From Acidimicrobiia bacterium UBA4744 (GTDB lineage: Bacteria; Actinomycetota; Acidimicrobiia; Spongiisociales; UBA4744), in assembly GCA_002403855.1 (NCBI GenBank), contig DHIO01000051.1, positions 21,911-38,482 on the forward strand: a DNA stretch of 16,572 bases, written 5' to 3'. Numbering within the stretch: the stretch's first letter is position 1; every line of letters begins with the position of its first letter. The position numbers and the translations under genes were made by a program. Shown in pieces: positions 13,628 through 16,572 of the stretch. A model generated the notes under the pieces. The model saw nothing but the letters and a program-made list of their open reading frames with translations, did not search any database and was not told where the DNA came from.

Positions 13628-14398
13628 CTAGCCCAGATACCAGGAGACCAGGGCGTCGCCCCAGGCCAACGCCACCCAGGCCCCGAGAATGAGTGGTGGG
13701 CCGAACGGGATGGCGTCCTTACGTCCCTTGCGGCGGGTGATGAGGAGTAGCAGGGAAACCCCGCCGCCGATGAGAAAAGCCAGGAAGACACCCGCCCATA
13801 GCGTTTCCCATGACCGAAAGGCAAGAAACGTCCCCAGCAGGAAGGCCAGCTTGACATCGCCCATGCCGAAGCCGCCCCGCGCCAGTAAGGCAACCAACAA
13901 CAGCAGACCGAAGTAGATGCCTCCCCCTGCCAAAGCCCTGGGCACGTCCGGGAGCGTTCCATCGGCAGCCGCGCCTGCCGTCAGCAACACCACCGCCGTC
14001 GCCGTGGCCGGATACAGAATCCGGTTGGGAATCCTCTTGTGGTCCAGATCGGTGAGAACCAGCACCATGGTCGTGGCTCCAAACAAGAGGTAGGCAGGAA
14101 GGACCCAGGAGAGTCCCATCACCAAGTAGATGGCGACAAAGAGCACTCCGGTAGCCGCCTCAACCACCGGGTAGCGCACGGAAATGCCGGTCCCGCAGTC
14201 GCGGCAGCGACCCCGCAGCAGCACCCACGAAACAATGGGGATGTTGTCGTACCATCGAATCCTGTGACCGCACTGGGGACAGGCGGAAGGCGGCGACGCT
14301 ACCGACTTGCCCAGCGGAACCCGGTAGGCCACGACGTTGAGGAAGGATCCGATCACCAAACCAAGCAACCCGGCGACTACTGCAGAAAAAGCGGTCAT
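13628..14398 (-). CDS. pilD: prepilin peptidase / N-methyltransferase (A24 family)
   Basis: This integral membrane aspartic protease removes the leader of type IV prepilins and usually methylates the new N-terminus. The 256-residue protein has the full bifunctional layout: an N-terminal helix, the cytoplasmic zinc-binding loop with Cys40, Cys43, Cys65 and Cys68 (CPQC, CRDC) plus NIPIVSWVLLRGRC, then about six more hydrophobic segments. The catalytic aspartates lie in TDLDHKRIPN (116-125) and GMGD (178-181), matching the GxGD protease family. FGPPLILGAW near the end is also typical. The start has GAGGGG just upstream. The pilin it should process is the previous gene, on the other side of a strong hairpin. 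Confidence 0.96.
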   Translation of the reverse strand: MTAFSAVVAGLLGLVIGSFLNVVAYRVPLGKSVASPPSACPQCGHRIRWYDNIPIVSWVLLRGRCRDCGTGISVRYPVVEAATGVLFVAIYLVMGLSWVLPAYLLFGATTMVLVLTDLDHKRIPNRILYPATATAVVLLTAGAAADGTLPDVPRALAGGGIYFGLLLLVALLARGGFGMGDVKLAFLLGTFLAFRSWETLWAGVFLAFLIGGGVSLLLLITRRKGRKDAIPFGPPLILGAWVALAWGDALVSWYLG

Positions 14399-14455
14399 GG
14401 CCCCTCTCTATCGGCCGGTCACGTTAGCCAGATTGAGCCCGTTCTCCCGTTCATG

Positions 14456-14487
14456 TCGAGAGGGCGGCCAACAGGCCGCCCTCTCGA
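14456..14487 (-). terminator. 14-base-pair hairpin directly after the pilin gene
   Basis: TCGAGAGGGCGGCC and GGCCGCCCTCTCGA form a perfect 14-base-pair stem with a 4-base loop, starting 20 bases after the pilin stop. No U-tract follows. It may end or attenuate transcription before pilD, or protect the 3' end of the pilin mRNA, giving more pilin than assembly proteins. Confidence 0.72.
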
Positions 14488-14507
14488 GGTTGCTGATGGT
14501 GGTTGCT

Positions 14508-14963
14508 TTACCAGCCGGCGTCCGCGGAAGTGGCCACGGCTGCCGCGCAGTTTGCCACGGCGTCCGAGTTCCCGTAGAACGTTCCGGCCCCGGCACCGGA
14601 GGCGACATCCTTCAGGTAGAACGTGGTGCCGCTGGCCGAGAGCAGCTCCATGCAGACGTACTGGTCGTTGGCAACGTCGAGGTTGACCACGACCGCAGTC
14701 CAGTCGATGCTCGGTTCGATGGCAGCAAGGGCGCCACCGGAGTTGTCGGTGTAGACCTCGTTGTCCACGTAGTACACCTTCTCGGCAGTCAGGGCGTTGC
14801 GCAGGTCGCTCTGGGCGGCCCGGTCCTGAGCGCTCTCACGGGCGCCGAGGAAGGTCGGGATGGCGATCGCCACGAGAATGGCAATGATCAGTACGACCAC
14901 CATCAACTCGACCAGGGTGAAGCCCTCCTCGTTCCCGAGTCGGCTCCTCATCCAATGAATCAT
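14508..14963 (-). CDS. pilA: type IV major prepilin
   Basis: The 151-residue protein is a classic type IVa prepilin. A charged 14-residue leader (MIHWMRSRLGNEEG) ends at the peptidase site Gly14-Phe15, followed by FTLVELMVVVLIIAILVAIA with the conserved Glu19 at mature position 5. The hydrophobic helix continues into a polar stalk (ARESAQDRAAQSDLRNAL) and a small head. Two cysteines, 104 and 139, could form the usual C-terminal disulfide. Mature length is about 137 residues. The ATG has a very strong ribosome site, AAGGAGG, 7 bases upstream, consistent with high expression. It is the only pilin gene in the window; minor pilins would be elsewhere. The gene sits between pilC and its processing enzyme pilD. 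Confidence 0.95.
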   Translation of the reverse strand: MIHWMRSRLGNEEGFTLVELMVVVLIIAILVAIAIPTFLGARESAQDRAAQSDLRNALTAEKVYYVDNEVYTDNSGGALAAIEPSIDWTAVVVNLDVANDQYVCMELLSASGTTFYLKDVASGAGAGTFYGNSDAVANCAAAVATSADAGW

Positions 14964-15102
14964 GATGATTCCTCCTTATGGAGAGAGCCGACCTTCGGCC
15001 CTCACCGACAAATATCGGCAGGTGGGCGTCAGAAGTTGAGCCCGTAGTCCGAGGATCCCGGTCATCGTCCCTCGAGCGGAGGGACGGTTCGGCGGCGCCG
15101 CT
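14964..15102 (-). other. 139-base gap upstream of the pilin gene
   Basis: The gap holds the pilin ribosome site AAGGAGG, small possible stems (GCCGA with TCGGC near the start codon; CCGA with TCGG around TATTTG) and the hairpin at 15066-15086. A separate pilin promoter probably lies here, but I see no convincing hexamers. I looked for a cyclic-di-GMP riboswitch core and did not find one. Confidence 0.4.
15066..15086 (-). terminator. hairpin downstream of pilC
   Basis: CGTCCCTC and GAGGGACG form a perfect 8-base-pair stem with a 5-base loop, 16 bases after the pilC stop. No U-tract follows. It may be a weak terminator or a processing site separating pilT-pilC from the pilin transcript. Confidence 0.5.
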
Positions 15103-16323
15103 CTACTGGATGAGGGTGATGACGTTGAAGATGGGCATGTAGAGCGCCAGGAGCATGCCACCAACAGTGGCGCCCAACACAACAACCAGGAGCGGCTCGA
15201 TCAGGCTCGTGAGGCCTTCGACCATGGTTTTCACCTCTCGGTCGTAGAAATCGCCTACCTTCTCGAGCATGGTGTCGAGAGCACCGGTCTCCTCACCCAC
15301 CGCCATCATCTGCACCACCATGGGGGGAAACACCGGGTGGTTGGCGAGGGGTTCGGCGATCGATTCGCCTTCTTTCACCGAGGCCTGCACGCTGTGCACG
15401 GCCCGTGCCACGACCGCGTTTCCGGAGGTCTCAGCCACGATGTCCATCGCCATCAGGATCGGGACGCCCGTCCGGGTGAGGGCGGCCAGGGTGTGAGAGA
15501 ACCTGGCCAGCGAGGTCTTGTGCACCAGTTTGCCGAAGATGGGCAGCTTGAGCTTGATGGCGTCGAATCTACTCCTCCCCTTGTCCGTGGCGATCCAGCG
15601 TCTGAAGCCGATGATGGCGGCGATGGTTCCGACCACCGCTACATACCAGTAGCTCGTGAAGAACTCCGACACCATCATGAGGATCCTGGTCGGAAGCGGC
15701 AGCTCCGCCCCGAAGTCGGAAAACATCGACTCGAACATCGGAACCACGAAAAGCAACATGGCGATGACGATGAAGACCACCAGACCGAACACCGCCACCG
15801 GGTACATCATTGCCGACTTCACCTGGGACCTGAGTTCCACTTGCGCCTCGAGGGTCAGCGCCAGCCGTTCGAGAGTCTCGTCCAGCACGCCGCCCACTTC
15901 ACCGGACTTGACCATTGAGGTGTAGAGGGGACCGAAGATCTTCGGGTGCTCCTCCAGCGCCTGCGACAAAGACGCTCCCTTCTCGACATCGGCTTTCACC
16001 TCCAGGATCACATCCCGAAAAGCACGGTTGGGAGTCTGTTCGGCGAGGATGGTCAGCGACCTCAGGAGCGACAACCCCGAGTTGATCATGGTGGCAAACT
16101 GCCGGCTGAAGACGGAGACTTCCTTCACCTTGATGCGGCCGGACAGACCCGGGATCCGAATCTCTTTCTGGAGAGAGGAGGCTTTCTTTTCCCGGACCGA
16201 GACCGGCATGAAGCCTCGCTCGCGCAGAGCTTTGGCGACCGCCGCCTGAGAGGATGCCTGCATTTCGCCGTCGTGCAGCTTTCCCGTCTTGTCCTTGACC
16301 TGGTAGGTGAATGTTGTCGCCAT
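15103..16323 (-). CDS. pilC: type IV pilus inner-membrane platform protein PilC (GspF family)
   Basis: PilC sits at the centre of the pilus machine in the membrane and is turned by the PilB and PilT motors. The 406-residue protein has the normal length and order: an N-terminal YQVKDKTGKLHDG segment and a helical ARRE-like region to about 60, a first GspF domain at about 70-195 (SRQFATMINSGLSLLRSL, MVKSGEVGG), membrane helices at about 174-196 and 222-240, a second GspF domain at about 273-400 (FSHTLAALTRTGVPIL, MAVGEETGALD), and a final membrane helix at about 376-396 ending in YMPIFNVITLIQ. AGGAGG lies about 8 bases before the ATG. It follows pilT after 12 bases. Confidence 0.97.
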   Translation of the reverse strand: MATTFTYQVKDKTGKLHDGEMQASSQAAVAKALRERGFMPVSVREKKASSLQKEIRIPGLSGRIKVKEVSVFSRQFATMINSGLSLLRSLTILAEQTPNRAFRDVILEVKADVEKGASLSQALEEHPKIFGPLYTSMVKSGEVGGVLDETLERLALTLEAQVELRSQVKSAMMYPVAVFGLVVFIVIAMLLFVVPMFESMFSDFGAELPLPTRILMMVSEFFTSYWYVAVVGTIAAIIGFRRWIATDKGRSRFDAIKLKLPIFGKLVHKTSLARFSHTLAALTRTGVPILMAMDIVAETSGNAVVARAVHSVQASVKEGESIAEPLANHPVFPPMVVQMMAVGEETGALDTMLEKVGDFYDREVKTMVEGLTSLIEPLLVVVLGATVGGMLLALYMPIFNVITLIQ

Positions 16324-16335
16324 GTCGACGCCCTC

Positions 16336-16572
16336 CTACGCCATCCGGCCCGCCAGCCGCTGAAAGTCCTCGAGATTCATGCAGCGTTCGACCGCCACCG
16401 CGTACGAAATGAGGTTCCGCCGGACGAGATCCGCCAGGGCTTGGTCCATTGTCTGCATGCCGTGCTTTCCACCGGCTTGCATCGCAGTCGTGATCTGGTG
16501 GTTCTTCGATTCCCGGATGAGGTTGCGGATGCCTGAAGTGGCGATCATCACTTCGACGGCCGGCACCCGTCC
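16336..16572 (-). CDS. pilT: pilus retraction ATPase PilT, C-terminal part (partial)
   Basis: The reading frame is open to the window edge, so only about the last 78 residues are seen. PilT is the hexameric motor that depolymerises the pilus and powers twitching. The visible part begins GRVPAVEVMIATSGIRNLIR, which contains a close match to AIRNLIRE, the motif needed for retraction in known PilT proteins and absent from PilB extension motors; here the first residue is Gly. It continues with HGMQTMDQALADLVRRNLIS, also typical of PilT. This favours PilT over PilB. The Walker boxes lie outside the window. It is followed after 12 bases by pilC. Confidence 0.92.
   Translation of the reverse strand, partial: GRVPAVEVMIATSGIRNLIRESKNHQITTAMQAGGKHGMQTMDQALADLVRRNLISYAVAVERCMNLEDFQRLAGRMA

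Noticed and set aside
14964..15102. A possible cyclic-di-GMP riboswitch before the pilin gene
   Set aside because: Such riboswitches often control surface structures, but the conserved core and receptor elements are not visible; only small generic stems occur.
1..16572. CRISPR arrays, tRNA or rRNA genes, insertion sequences, defence or phage genes
   Set aside because: No repeated spacer units, tRNA-like folds, transposase motifs or phage-like frames were found; nearly all sequence is covered by recognised core genes.

Overview
The window reads as a chromosomal segment of a GC-rich, probably monoderm actinobacterium. Three things support this: a mycobacterial-type integration host factor (mihF), the order pyrF-mihF-gmk-rpoZ-coaBC-metK, which is typical of Actinomycetota, and the actinobacterial variants of the CoaBC active-site motifs. 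The type IV pilus genes directly upstream of aroC suggest a deep-branching class such as Acidimicrobiia or a relative. That placement is an inference from gene content, not a phylogeny. All 22 protein genes I accept, plus two very short candidate ORFs, lie on the minus strand. Transcription therefore runs from base 16572 towards base 1.

Layout in the direction of transcription. (1) 16572-10682 holds type IV pilus genes: the 3' end of pilT, pilC, the major prepilin, the prepilin peptidase pilD, then pilM-pilN-pilO and a PilP/GspC-like gene, the last four overlapping by 1-4 bases. The gaps after pilC, the pilin and pilD each contain a GC-rich hairpin without a clear U-tract. (2) 10641-7968 holds the shikimate genes aroC-aroK-aroB, overlapping. 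(3) 7934-6964 holds efp-nusB, with a GTGA overlap. (4) 6963-2414 is the pyrimidine operon, with a regulatory leader and then pyrR-pyrB-pyrC-pyrD-pyrF. The expected carA and carB, and a pyrK partner for the class 1B PyrD, are absent. (5) 2364-1 holds mihF-gmk-rpoZ-coaBC and the first codons of metK.

The most interesting region is the pyr leader (about 6827-6955). It has a textbook PyrR-binding hairpin whose 3' arm contains the Shine-Dalgarno sequence of a 23-codon leader ORF. That ORF reads straight through an intrinsic-terminator-like hairpin with a T5 tract, and its stop codon overlaps the GTG start of pyrR. The layout predicts that PyrR bound to UMP/UTP blocks leader translation. The terminator could then fold, and pyrR would lose its coupled ribosomes. 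This would combine mycobacterial translational occlusion with a ribosome-dependent attenuator of the kind known at enterobacterial pyrBI. A second tiny ORF in the gap where carAB might be expected couples in the same way to pyrD.

The rest is conserved core metabolism. The shikimate genes feed chorismate synthesis, EF-P and NusB serve translation and transcription, the pyr genes make UMP, and gmk, rpoZ, coaBC and metK supply GDP, the RNA polymerase omega subunit, coenzyme A and S-adenosylmethionine. I saw no rRNA, tRNA, CRISPR array, insertion sequence, prophage or defence island. No gap without a gene exceeds about 145 bases.
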